DNA from: Diphasiastrum complanatum
Lineage: Eukaryota > Streptophyta > Lycopodiopsida > Lycopodiales > Lycopodiaceae
NCBI GenBank assembly: GCA_029204225.1
Contig: CM055097.1
Location: 3,690,620-3,754,619, forward strand
Direction of reading: 5' to 3'
DNA: 64,000 nt
Of this stretch, positions 51,607-63,315 are shown piece after piece. The translations under genes were made by a program, and so were the position numbers. Below the pieces are notes generated by a model. That model made no database searches, was not told the DNA's origin, and worked only from the letters and a program-made list of their open reading frames with translations. Every line of letters starts with the position of its first letter. The stretch's first letter is position 1.

Positions 51607-52045
51607 TGTTGGCGTGTCTAAGTGCAGGCCCACTGAGATATACCAATTGAGATAAATAACGATGACAATTATTGAAGTAATAGAATTTTTGGATTCCTTA
51701 GAAAGTGGAGTTATAGAGCAGTTCTGATTGTATTGATTAATGAGTACCAATGTAGACAACCATAGAGAGAGAATGCAAAAAAAATTAGGCGTCTGAGACA
51801 GTCATGCAATTTTATGATATTTAATATTTTGATATAAAGAAACGCGAAACAATTAGGCGTCAAAGACAACCATACATTCCTTTGTTTATGATACGTGTGG
51901 AAGTAAAGTGAGAGTTAATTAACATTCAACAAGAATGCAATGAGATAGAACAATCACGAATTTGTTATATTCAATTTTGTAATAACAACTATCAAATCAC
52001 AAAACAATTGTGCGGATAAGCGCATGATCCTACTTACAGAAACTA
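51607..52045 (-). repeat. Solo copia LTR end (copy 1), minus strand
   Basis: About 440 bp matching 57343-57776. On the minus strand it ends CCAACA, then a 3-base gap and TGGTATCCAAGC (51603-51592), an initiator-Met PBS with one or two changes. So this is the 3' part of a 5' LTR, with no gag following it. Confidence 0.72.
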
Positions 52046-55000
52046 GCTATGCAATTCTAGCCTTGCATTGAGTTGAACAAACGATCTATTGACTCATTGT
52101 AAAAGTCTCAACAAAAATCAAGAACACTAAAAGCTTTAATAAAGAGAATATCTAAAATTGTCACAATAACAATTTTTAACAAACACAGTTCTTGTAGCAT
52201 ATAGCATAAAAGCAAACCAAAATCTGAAATAAACAAGCCAAAAGCTTAACTAGCAAATATACTCCAAAGACATGTGAGATTAAGAAACAAACATATCATG
52301 AAGAGAATTACAAAAGCTTGCGTCTCTTTAAATACCAGTATGCCTTTGAATTTACAAGACTACATCGTAGTTTGTTGTATCCAAGCTTGCTAGTTGATTT
52401 GTGATGTCGAACACAAAACTTTTCGATTCTATTAGCCACTTTTCTATCTTTAACAACATCTAAAACTTGAACATGAAATTGTTCATAAAAAGACCGCTCC
52501 ACACAATAGTGTTTTCTCATACTAGCATGAGTTCCACAATTCTTTCTAGAGATGGATGGGTCGTGATTGAACACAATATATTTGTATTCAAAAGAGTGGC
52601 CGATCATTGACCATGTGATGTAAGATTATTGTAGAATCCACAACAGAATCTCTACTAATTAGTAGTAGTAGGTTCCAAATATGTAGAGAAGTTTTCAAGA
52701 AATTTGTAGCTTTTTTGGCTGAAAAAAGACAGCACAAAATGTATGATAAGAAGCAAATGGATCATCATTATGTATTTATTGGATAATAAGGCCTGGCATT
52801 TTTATCTATTTATGATTATACAGAGCTATGTGATTATCTTGTTATTTAAACTCAAAGCTTTGGTAAATGTAGCATAGCTAGATGATGATGCTTGAATGGA
52901 AGGCCAATTAGGATGTCTTGAAAAGGTCAAAACTTAAATGCACTGGTAATTAAAGAATTTGGTGAGAAAGGTATATATCTCAAGTATTTTTAAGAGGCGA
53001 AAAGTCTTTTGGCTACAATATAATTTATTTGTCTTTATTCAAGTTTCTATGTGATCTCACTATAGATACACTTGTATCCCTTTTGCATCTTAAGATGTGA
53101 AACATAAGCAGAATCATAATATATCCAGTTCAAAATGATGAAATAATGTCGATTGGATGTGAACGACCTTTTCTATATTGTTAGTACTTGTTATAAGTTA
53201 GAATTGTCAGTATTGTTTTGTTGGCATGTTGCCATGAAGAGGTGGCAATTGTCCTCTTCAAATGTTTCAAGAAGGAGATTATGCCTGTCTCCTTGCAATT
53301 TTGTAATAGGAAATTTGAACTTTGGTTTGCCAAAGAAAAGATCATTTGCATCCAATTGAAATTATTTTAACAATGTGAAATATATAAATAACTTGTAGTC
53401 ATCTTATGAGAAAAGTCACTAGAGCTCTTGAAAGTTGGACGATATATTCAGGTAAAGTTTGGCGAACTTACATTATATATTAAAGATTTAGAAAATAGAT
53501 TGTGCCTATGTGATTCACATCTTAATTCATTTTGTAGACTCTTGGTTTTTCTTGGTTTTTGTCATACTGAAACATTTCTGGTGTATCTACGTATCAAAAT
53601 AAGATTTGCCACGTTATTGAAAATGTTTGGATTTTTTTTATTATATGAGTACATATCCATTGTAGATTTGATGGACTACTCTCGTTATTGTGCCTACAGC
53701 TATGGACCTTAGACTATTTGATAAAAAGCGATAACTACAAACCTATCTATGTTATGCCTAGAAAGTGCAAATCCACTTCACAGGCAGCGATTTCCTCTGC
53801 CTCAGTTGGCTTCTCATTGCCTTAAGAAACTGCCAAAGTAAATTTTTTCATTAGAAATTGGTGCAAATCCACCTGGCAGCCAATGATTTCTTACAAAAAA
53901 TTTGTTTGCCTATTATCTCTGGCAGGGTTGGCGTCTCATAGCCTTAACAAAAGCATCCGAAAAACATTCAGGTCAAGACATTATTTGTAAACCAAATTCT
54001 AAATCAACGAATGCTACAAATAATAATAGTAGTGCTATACAAAAGAGGCAAGAAATTCATAGAATGGCAGAGGTCAATAGAGCTTTGCACATCTTTGTTA
54101 ACCTGAAAGGAAAAAATATAGGAAGCAGGGCAACGATTGAGCTATAAGCCATAGCTTACCTGTAATTAGTAATGCAGAACCTGGATTTTAGAAATTGCAA
54201 CAACAATATGAAAAATTTTGTAAGAGTGTTTCAAACAGCCAGCCATCAATGAATCTGCTCTCTTTGCTCTCCCAACAGGCGTACGATCCTTGCAACAAAG
54301 TTTCAATTTCGTAGCCGTGTTTTCCAACAACCAGCTAGTACCTTTTTCAATTTCCTAGCATCGTTTTCCAACAAACAACTTATGCCTCTTTCACCAGGCA
54401 ATGATCAATGATCAGCCAGGAGTTTTTTGCAACGAGCAACTAGTTTGAGCAAGTGACCCAGTAGTCTTTTCCAATGACAAACCAAAAATGTTTCAATTTA
54501 TTAGTGTCACAGAGCCAGTACTTTTTTTCACAATTCAACCTCCTGCATATTCACTTTTCTTTGACGAATACGTTCTTGGGACTATGGCTGTTATTTCCTT
54601 AGATGCCACAGCAACGCAGATGAACATGCATGCAATGCAGTGACAACAAGCATTTTCAAACAACAACAAATGTGAACGAAAATCTGTGGAAGCCGCACAA
54701 ATAAAACGATGTGTGGGTGAGATAGCCTTCTCTTTCAGGGACAAACTAGGCTTGTCCTCTTCAAGAGTCACTGAAACCTCTGAATCAGATGTTGATTTAG
54801 TTGTTTTGTGGAGAGGCGATACAAATACAGATGGAGGTGGCATGGAACTACGCAAGAGGACATGTTGACTGCGAAATGTTCTTCGCATTCATTTATAGTA
54901 GAGAAATTTGAAGTGCCAAGGTACATATAGCCAATCTGAGTGTCACGCAGACAACAAGATTCTAGAGCTAGCAGACAAGAAGTTTTTTTTTCCTTCAGTT

Positions 55001-55340
55001 CCTGCTTTTTGCTTTTGAACTTTTCTTCCAAAACTTTCAATAGCTTCGTGGCAGCTTTAATGCAGGCAACAATGATGGCCACGCTTCGGAACAGCAGGGC
55101 TGTTTCTCCACAATTGCGATTGATCCTTCAGAAAGCAAATTTGATCTGTTCCTGGCTAGGCCCAGCCCTGGCGCTCTCACATATAGCCACGAAGCCAACA
55201 AGATAGAGACAGTGACACACATATAGTTTCTAATTTGAGATCAACACCCTCAATTGCATTTCAAATTTGCAGCAGGTAAGGTGCAACGTGATAGGCTGAA
55301 CATTGAGAAAACTTTGGTGATGGCATAGGCTAGAATTGTA
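52046..55340. other. Anonymous sequence with unassigned small frames
   Basis: About 3.3 kb with no recognisable gene. The longest frames are 52607-52308 (-) and 54888-54535 / 55082-54768 (-). The last has a Lys/Glu-rich helix (LLKVLEEKFKSKKQELKEKK). Neither shows a known domain or clear exon borders. Confidence 0.4.
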
Positions 55341-55344
55341 AGAA

Positions 55345-55977
55345 GTCAATTGCTATAGTTCTAAATATTTACTCTCTCTCTATATATATACATTCTCTAA
55401 CTTTAGCAGTCAGATACTATGAAGACCTGTTTTGGTCGTTTGATCTATGTCGTGTAAACTTAGTATCAATCTCAAGTATCAATGAGTATATCTTTCCCCA
55501 ATCGCTTATTTACATATATAGTTGTTGGATGATCTTGTGTTATTCTAATTTTATAATTACAAGATCGTTAACAATTGTTTAACTAATTAATTAGGTTAGT
55601 TATTATTGGAGCGTGAAGACGTAGATGGTCTGTACGTGAAATCCTATGTAAATCTGCAGAGTGTCACATTTTTTGCATTTTTCGGGGTGCCCGAAATGGC
55701 TCGAAAACCTGAGTAAACACTTTGTCACATTTTTCGAAAAATCTTTTTCTACTCATAACAGCCCGAAAGTGAAGTAGAAGACTTTGTCGAGTTTTTCACA
55801 TTTTTTACCTTCTCGGAAAAATGCAAACTGTCCGAAAAATAGTTCATTTCTACAGACCTTGAAAAAATGCGAACTGTCCAAAAAACCGTTCATTTCTGCA
55901 AATTGTTTGAAGAGAGTGATTTACATAAGTGAAAAGGAGGGCAGTTAGGATGAGTAGGAGAAAAATTAGCTCCAACA
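55345..55977 (-). repeat. 3' LTR of the deleted minus-strand copia
   Basis: The minus strand has a purine tract (AAGGGAGAG, 55986-55978) followed by TGTTGGAGCTAATTT. 55497-55977 recurs in inverted orientation at 59045-59527. Near its far end, 55345-55385 also matches 57773-57810, so the full LTR probably continues into the 57343-57776 sequence. Confidence 0.65.
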
Positions 55978-56280
55978 CTCTCCCTTAAGCTTACTACTAC
56001 GAATTTGAATTAAGATTGAGATTTAACATATCTACTAAGGTAGAATGTTTATCTCTTGACAATGGTTTTGTCAAAATATTAGCGAACATACGATCTGTAT
56101 GACAGTAACTTACTACAATATCGTTATTCAGAACTTTCTCTCTAATAAAATGAAATTGAACTTCTATGTGTTCAGTTCTAGTATGAGTACGGGTTCAGAT
56201 ATAGAGCTACGCACTGGAGTATTGTTGGACCGATCTATGAAAATTGCAGATCTTGTAGCAACCTTCTTAGCCAAATAATA

Positions 56281-57173
56281 TCATTCATTGTTGACGTAGC
56301 TGCAACGTATCCGGATTCTGTAGAGGACAACAAAATGTATTTCTGCTTTCTGCTGTTCTATGAAATGGGTCCTCTTGCAAGAAAACGAATATAATGTGGA
56401 CTTTCTAGTATCCATGTCTCCTACCCAATCTGAATCTGAATAAGTGACTAATGAAAGTGTAGCCTTTGTATTGCCATGATAGCACAAGGCATAGTGCTTC
56501 ATAGCTTAAATGTACTTCAATACACTTTGTAGCCTTCCAATGTTGTAAGCTTGGATTGCACATATATTGAGATAGTGTGCTTGCTGCATATGCTAGATCG
56601 GGTCGTGCGCAAATCATAGAATTGCAATAGACTTGTTGTCAGCTTCGGGAGTGATAACGTAGGAGTATTGCTCAAAAGCAACACTAAGTTGTTGTAGGAG
56701 GGTGGAAGACTGGCAAGAAGAGACATCGTAGAGTCTTCTTCTGAAATAGGAGAACCTATTGTAGCTAGTTGATTCAACAAATGTTTGAATTCATTCAAAT
56801 GACCATTGATTGAGGTGCCTTTGCTCATTTTGAGTGTAAGGACCTTCTTTCTCAAGAAGAGACGAGTCGATAGAGTCTGAAGTCTCATAGATACTTGTTA
56901 AGATATCTCACACATCTTTGGAGGTGGTACTATTTAATACGTGAGCAATCTTAGTGTCTTTCAGATTCAAGAATACAATGGCAAGAGCTTTGCCATCCTT
57001 TGCTTCCCATGCTGGGAGCATTTCAGGTTCTGCCAGTCTGGCTATCGAACCGTTTACTTATCCCCATAGCTCCTTTTCAATTAAGATCATCCTCATCTTG
57101 AATTTCCACATGTGGAAATCATCTCCGTTGAACTTGTTGATCAAGTGGATCTTTGAGGTTGAACCTTCCATTA
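56281..57173 (-). pseudogene. Deleted copia: gag joined directly to RNase H
   Basis: From an ATG at 57173 the minus strand encodes gag (INKFNGDDFHMWKFKMRMIL; then RLFLRKKVLTLKMSKGTSIN, NQLATIGSPISEEDSTMSLL and LSLPKLTTSLLQ). At about 56640 it switches to the RT end/RNase H (MICARPDLAYAASTLSQYMC, then TYSDSDWVGDMDTRKST and RTHFIEQQKAEIHFVV). Protease, integrase and most of RT are missing in one deletion of roughly 3 kb. Confidence 0.82.
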
Positions 57174-57280
57174 TGATCGATGAATAGAGATTGAACACAA
57201 ACATAATATAAACTAGCTCTAAAAAAACAAGAACGTATTAAGTTTCTTTTTTATATCCTATAGACTCTAGAAAATCCAAA

Positions 57281-57340
57281 ACTTGCTATGATACCACTAA
57301 TGGAGATGTGGTAATGTATGCTTATCAGCTCTAATAGCAC
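57281..57340 (-). other. Two PBS-like sites in tandem
   Basis: On the minus strand TGCTATTAGAGC (57340-57329) lies three bases after the LTR end, and TGGTATCATAGCAAGT (57296-57281) lies 45 bases in. The second is closer to the initiator-Met consensus. Both precede the gag start at 57173. Confidence 0.6.
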
Positions 57341-57342
57341 TC

Positions 57343-57776
57343 TGTTGGTGCCCTGAAGTGAAGGCCCACTGAGATCAAGAATGATGACAATTATTGACGT
57401 AATAGGATCTTAGGATTACTTAGAGAGCGGAGTTATAGAGCAATTCTGATTGTGTTGATTAATGAGTATTAATGTAGGTGGCGTAGACAACCGTAGAGAG
57501 AAATTGCAGAAATGATTAGGCGTCTGAGACAGCCGTGCAATTCTCTAATATTGATATTCCGATATAAAGAAATGCAAAACAATTAGGCGCAAAGACAACC
57601 ATACATTTTTTCATTTATGATACTTGCGGAAGAAAAATGAGAGTTAATTAACATTCAACAAGAATGCAATGAGATAGAACAATAGCGAATCTGTATATTT
57701 AATGTTGTAATACAACTATCAGATCACAAAACAATTGCGTTGATAAGCGCGTGATTTTACTTACAAAAACAAGTCA
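57343..57776 (-). repeat. 5' LTR end (copy 2) of the deleted copia
   Basis: Direct copy of 51607-52045 at roughly 85-90% by eye. It ends CCAACA on the minus strand directly before the PBS-like site and gag, so here its role as the 5' LTR is clear. Confidence 0.72.
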
Positions 57777-59044
57777 ATTGTTATAGTTCTGAATATTTAC
57801 TCTCACAAAAAATCATGAGTCGAAGGAGCAGCTATAAACAGTTCCTTCTTAAACTTCTGTTCATTATCGTCGCAGGGTGGAAGAGGATAGCCGCCTCAGC
57901 GAGAGAGGAGACATTATGTGAACATAATGAAAGCATCTCGTAAAAAAAGGAAAAGCTTTCAATCTGCCTACTAAATCTCAGAAGCAAACACAAATCATGT
58001 CTGTCCCAAAGATAAAGTGGATTACAATCTGCATTACTTTTTTACTACTTCTAGATGCATTGTAAATGACCCTGAGCCTAAGAAATAAGTACATGAGTAT
58101 CAACAAGAGAAGAGGCCGTTGAAATCAGAACATTATTAAGAGGTAAAGGAACTGAAGCAAAAAATTACTCACAACGCCTTGCTTTCATGGATCATTGCTG
58201 CAGGTATTAGGAAGATTTTCAAGGAAATGGGCTCAAGAAAACATCATCTACGGACAGATCTGCTCTTGTAGCCCTCATGGATTGACTACCGATCTGAGAA
58301 GTTCTTTTCCTGTTTTCCCCAAAGCACAATGTAAAGCCCTATCCCGTTATGGGACCCAAATCACGTTTTCCCCAAATCACGTTTTTACAAAAGCAGAATT
58401 GAATCTTAATTTTATTTTTATCTTGGTTTCAAAAACAGAATTGAAAGAACTGTAAAGCTAAAGCCATATGTAGTTTTTCCCAAAGCACTATCTCGTTTTT
58501 CCCAAATCGCGTCTTTCCCACAGCAGAATTGCAAAGAATTGTAAAGCCCGTATCGCCTTTTCCCGAAAGTAATTGTAGAGAGAGAGAGGGGCTCCTAAGC
58601 AAAATTGTACACATAGAGCACATGCATACTCACAACGATGGTAGACGAGGTTCACGAGTCAAGATTAAGGCTTCACTTAATCAAAGCTTAAGTGCAGGTG
58701 TGTTAGCACTTACTCGAACTTGGGAAGTCTGTCAACACTCACTTGGGAAGTCTCTCAACACTCACTTGAAGGGACTGGCGAGTAATAGACTAGCATTGCA
58801 AACTTTTGTCTCTAGTACAACTTTTACATTTCTTGCTCCCAATCTGTGCAAGTTTGTGGAAACCATGAGACATGATTTGCCATTACTTGGAATATGTACT
58901 CGGAGCACAATCTCGAATTTGGAATAGAATCTCGGTGTGGTGAAATTGGCAGGACTACATATACAAATAGGATGTGGATCGAGACTGATGACAATGGTCC
59001 CTAAACTATTCAAAGCAAGGAGCTAGCAATTGTGCGGGACTTTT
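57777..59044. other. Anonymous sequence between LTR pieces
   Basis: About 1.27 kb. It has phrases such as 'tttccccaaa(t/g)ca' repeated (58316-58385, 58480-58515). A frame at 58195-58455 has no known domain. Confidence 0.4.
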
Positions 59045-59527
59045 TGTTGGAGTTAATCTTTCTCCTACTTATCCTAACTGCCCTCCTTTTCACTTATGTA
59101 AATCACTCTCTTCAAAAAGTCTGTAGAAATCAACTGTTTTTTGGATAGTTCGCATTTTTCCAAGGTCTGCAGAAATGAACTATTTTTCGAACAGTTTGCA
59201 TTTTTTCGAAAAGGTGAAAAATGTGAAAAACCCGACAAAGTCTTCTACTTTACTTTCGGGCCATTCTGAGTACAAAAGGGTTTTTGCGAAAAATGCGACA
59301 AAGTGTTTACTCAAGTTTTCTGGCCATTTCAGGCACCCCAAAAAATGTGACATTCCCGAATAATACCAAAATTGCGACACATTGCTGATTTACACAGGAT
59401 TTCACATACATACTATCTACATCTTCACGCTCCAATAATAATTGAACAACTGTTAATGATCTTGTAATAATAAAGTTAGAATGACACAAGATCATCCAGC
59501 AGTTATATATGTAAATGAGCGATTGGA
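59045..59527 (+). repeat. Inverted partner of the copia LTR at 55497-55977
   Basis: Starts TGTTGGAGTTAATC on the plus strand and matches the reverse complement of 55977-55497 over ~480 bp with moderate divergence. It is a solo, 3'-truncated LTR piece of the same family in opposite orientation. No coding sequence is linked to it. Confidence 0.78.
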
Positions 59528-60176
59528 GTCTATGCTCATAATTTGGTTCCTTGTTGGAATCCCACGATGGGTACGCGCTCGTTGGATTGTTGTGGAGAAA
59601 ATGATGTCCATAATTGTTCATGATCTAAGTTTTTGTACATCTTCATACACTTGTACTAGACAATTAATATATGACGATCCTGGTGTTACACTACAATCTG
59701 TTGTGGCCAGGGCCGATGTCTCTCGTGTGTTCGGTTGTGCTTTTTGTTGTAGTATGTTAGATCTCAAACAAACTGCTATATCAAACTTAGAGAATGCAAG
59801 TGCATCTTTTTAAGTTATCTTGTTCATTTTCATAGACACAATTCTATAGCTACTTACCGTTATTTAATTGTTATTAATGAACATTTGAATATATTCACTC
59901 TTTAGTTATGCATTTGTACAAACAATAATGATACTTTGGATTTGTATCATATGTTGAATGATTTGTTCTCATGCTTAATAACTTCATGTATTATTTTCAA
60001 ATTTTTTATCGATCTTTTTGATAAAAAAATTGAAAACTTGGAACTCATTTCTACAATCGAAAAAGAAATGATAAAAAAAATTAAACAAAAATTTATTTTA
60101 CTTTTTTATTTTACACAAGTTGGAGATTTATGTAATTTCTTTGACATTTTTCATGGCAAATTGCAAATGGCATGCA
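59528..60176. other. Anonymous A/T-rich sequence
   Basis: About 650 bp. The frame at 59481-59813 has no recognised domain. Confidence 0.35.
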
Positions 60177-61191
60177 TTTTCACACATCATATCACATCAT
60201 TCATTCAGGAGAAAGGCGAATCTTCTAGTTTATACATTCGAGAGGAAGATTGCCGCCTCTCAAAGCACTAGCTTTTGCATGCTTAGAAAGATGGTGTTCT
60301 TATATTCTTGCTAACAATCACTAACCTTTTCTAGAAAATGTCAAAACATTTTACGATTTCTTCTATTGGTTTTATGAATACACAATTATAGACCAATTCA
60401 TTGACTAATAAAACTTGCGAAGTCATATATTAGTATTTCGTATTTTGGTTTTTTTACTTATGAAGTTTTTTTTTGGATATTTTGAAACAACAATTTTAAA
60501 AATAGAATAGAAACTTTGTATATAATGCCAAATTAAATATATGTAAGTCAAGACATGTCATACGAGATTACCTTTTGAGGTATAGTCTCAGGCATTGAAA
60601 GCATTTTTCTAACCAATCAATTATATTCGAACAATTGCTTGCATCACGTCACTCTCTGGTAATAGCAATTGTCATCAAATTTTCACACATCATATCACAT
60701 CATTCATTTAGGAGAAAGGTGAATCTCCTAGTTTATACATTCGAGAGGAAGATCGCCGCCTCTCAAAGCACTAGCTTTTGCGTGCTTAGAAAGATGGTGT
60801 TCTAACCACTAATTCTTGCTAACAATCACTAACCTTTACTAGAAAATGTCAAAACATTTTACAATTTCTTCTATTGGTTTTATGAATACACAATTATAGA
60901 CCAATTCATTGACTAATAAAACTTGCGAAGTCATATATCAATATTTCGTATTTTGTTTTTTTTACTTATGAATGAAGTTTTATTTTGGATATTTTGAAAC
61001 AACAATTTTAAAAATAGAATAGAAACTTTGTATATAATGCCAAATTAAATATATGTAAGTCAAGACATGTCATACGAGATTACCTTTTGAGGTATAGTCT
61101 TAGACATTGAAAGCATTTTTCTAACCAATCAATTATTTTCGAACAATTGCTTGCATCACGTCACTCTCTGGTAATAGCAATTGTCATCAAA
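60177..61191 (+). repeat. 504-bp tandem duplication
   Basis: 60177-60680 and 60681-61191 are near-identical head-to-tail copies (about 96% by eye, a few small indels). The junction shares TTTT with the outer border (61192-61195). There is no gene inside. Confidence 0.92.
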
Positions 61192-61204
61192 TTTTAGAAT
61201 CAGT

Positions 61205-61256
61205 TACAAAAGAGTCATTTTGGAATTGTCTACAAAAGAGTCATTTTGGAATTGTT
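61205..61256 (+). repeat. 26-bp tandem duplication
   Basis: TACAAAAGAGTCATTTTGGA plus six bases occurs twice in a row (61205-61230, 61231-61256). Confidence 0.9.
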
Positions 61257-62104
61257 GTGAAATATCATAGAACATGCAATATCCTAGTTTAGAGCAAAAC
61301 TTATTTATTTGCTTGTTTGGGAATACGAAACTTTAAACCAAATAAAACTATGTACAAATATTTGAGAATCAACAATGGAAAGCAATATTCATTTGGTAGC
61401 CAAAAAACCTTCATTTTACATAGACTCGTTTGTAGGCAAAATAATCTTAGCTCCATGCTAACTATCGTACATGGCATGACATGAAAGCGAAACATGTAAT
61501 TTAGATTGTTTCAAAATAATGTTGGGTAGCGATTGTTTCTAGAGTCTTTATGTTAAAATCTTGGGACATTTCACTTGAAAAACTCAACTTTCAATGAGTA
61601 TACAAACAAGCCTCTTACCAACCTCTATAATTCAATTGTCAATATCTCATACAATTCGCTTGCCTTTAAAATTCCTATTCAATTCTAATCAGGACAAAAT
61701 TGCGTAGTTAGTTGTGATAATAACCAACAGAAAATTGAGAATCACAGAGAGCTGCATATGTGTTAGGATACTTGAGAGAACTTCTTTGTTTTGATCCATG
61801 ACAGATGAATCATGATCATGATATTTTTCTTTGGTAGTTGTATTGGCTTCTCCTGCAACTTCTGGAATCAATCCAGGCGCGATGCAGTTGTTACAATTAT
61901 AACTTCTAGCTGTTGCAGGTGTAACTCAGTTGTTACAATAAAATTTTTCCAAATTCTAGATTTCTTGTTCAGAGAGGTGGGATCAGAGGTGGCATGAGGT
62001 CAATTCTCTCATTGATGAATGCATCCATACCTATGGTGCACTATGTATTCCTAGCACCCTTCCCTTGGTTGCTCATTACTATTATATGCTTATTCCCTTT
62101 GAAT
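61257..62104. other. Anonymous sequence before copia E
   Basis: About 850 bp, no gene recognised. 61880-61945 has a repeated 'gttgttacaat(t/a)ata/aaa' phrase. Confidence 0.35.
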
Positions 62105-62957
62105 TGGAGGCCACTTCAATAATCAAGATGGCACAATCAACAAGTACAAGGAAAGGCATTGTGCAAAGGATTTTGCTCAAGTTTATGGACTTGATTATGA
62201 GGAGACATTTTCTCCAGTTGCAAAGATGGTATCAATTAGAATCGTAATTTCTATTGCTTGTTTTTTCAATTGGCAAGTTTTTCAACCATATGTTTCTAAT
62301 GCATTTTTAAATGGATATCTAGAAGAAGAGATTTATATGGATCAGCCTATTGGGTTCATCCATGACAAAGACAAAGTTTGCTTGCTCTTCAAAAGTCTAT
62401 ATTTACTAAAGCAAGCTCCAAGGTCATGGTATTCTTGACTTAACACCTTTCTTGAGTCACTAGGATTTAATCTTAGTAACTATGATCCTTCCTTGTATGT
62501 CAAGTTTTTTGATAGAGATATTCTCATCCTTCTTATTTATGTTGATGATACCATTTTAACATGAAGTTGTATCAAGTTAGTTGAGGAAACCAAGGTTGCA
62601 CTTGGAAAAGAGTTCAAGATGCAAGATCTTGGAGAAATTCACTACATATTAGGATTAGAGATTGACTTTCCTAAAGATAAAGCTTTTCTATGTCAATCCA
62701 AGTATGCTCTTTCAATGTTAAAAAAGTTCAATATGTTAGATTGTAAGAGTAGAGAAACTCCTATAGAGCAAATTGTAAAAGACCCTAACAAAGGTGATGA
62801 AAGATCCTTCGTGGACATCACTCTTTTTAGGAGTCTTATAGGCTCCTTAATTTGGCTCACAATAACTAGACCTGACATAAGTTTTAGTGTTCATACGTTG
62901 AGCCAAGCTATGCAAAGTCCTTATTCATCATTGAAAAATGGCCAAGAGAGTGCTTAG
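62105..62957 (+). pseudogene. Copia E: reverse transcriptase (5'-truncated, YVDD intact)
   Basis: Starts inside RT (DGTINKYKERHCAKDFAQVY), then YEETFSPVAKMVSIRIVIS, SNAFLNGYLEEEIYMDQPIG and LLFKSLYLLKQAPRSWYS followed by a TGA (62436-62438). LLIYVDDTIL keeps YVDD. MQDLGEIHYILGLEIDFP and WLTITRPDISFSVHTLSQAM close the RT. The catalytic Asp before FLNG (usual LDVSNAFLNG) is Tyr (PYVSNAF). It is close kin to copia D. Gag, protease and integrase are absent. Confidence 0.87.
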
Positions 62958-63292
62958 ATACATATCTTCAACTTTTGATTATGCTTTGGATCAAGAGGTT
63001 GCTAGTGGAGCTAAAGATAATCATGGAAGATGATCTACCTATGATCATGTGTGACAACATTTCATCCCAAGCCCTTGCCAACAATCCGATATTCCATGCA
63101 AGGAGCAAACACATCAAAGTTGCACATCACTTCGTGAGAGAAAAGCTCATTGGAAAGGAAATCTACTTGGAGCACATCGACACATCATCTTGTATTGCAG
63201 ATTTGCTTACCAAACCTTTGAGCAAGAGTTTCTTCATCAAGCATAGAGCCAATCTTGGAGTAATACCAAGATCCATGTTCAAGTCAATATAG
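62958..63292 (+). pseudogene. Copia E: RNase H tail
   Basis: After a deletion of most of RNase H, the frame gives EDDLPMIMCDNISSQALANN, FHARSKHIKVAHHFVREKLI and SSCIADLLTKPLSKSFFIKH, then the pol stop at 63292. Very similar to 47930-48197 of copia D. Confidence 0.85.
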
Positions 63293-63315
63293 ATTGTTTT
63301 TAGGAGGAGTGTTGA

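Noticed and set aside
54535-55222. Host gene on the minus strand
   Set aside because: Several overlapping frames with a Lys-rich helix but no recognisable domain, start or splice pattern.
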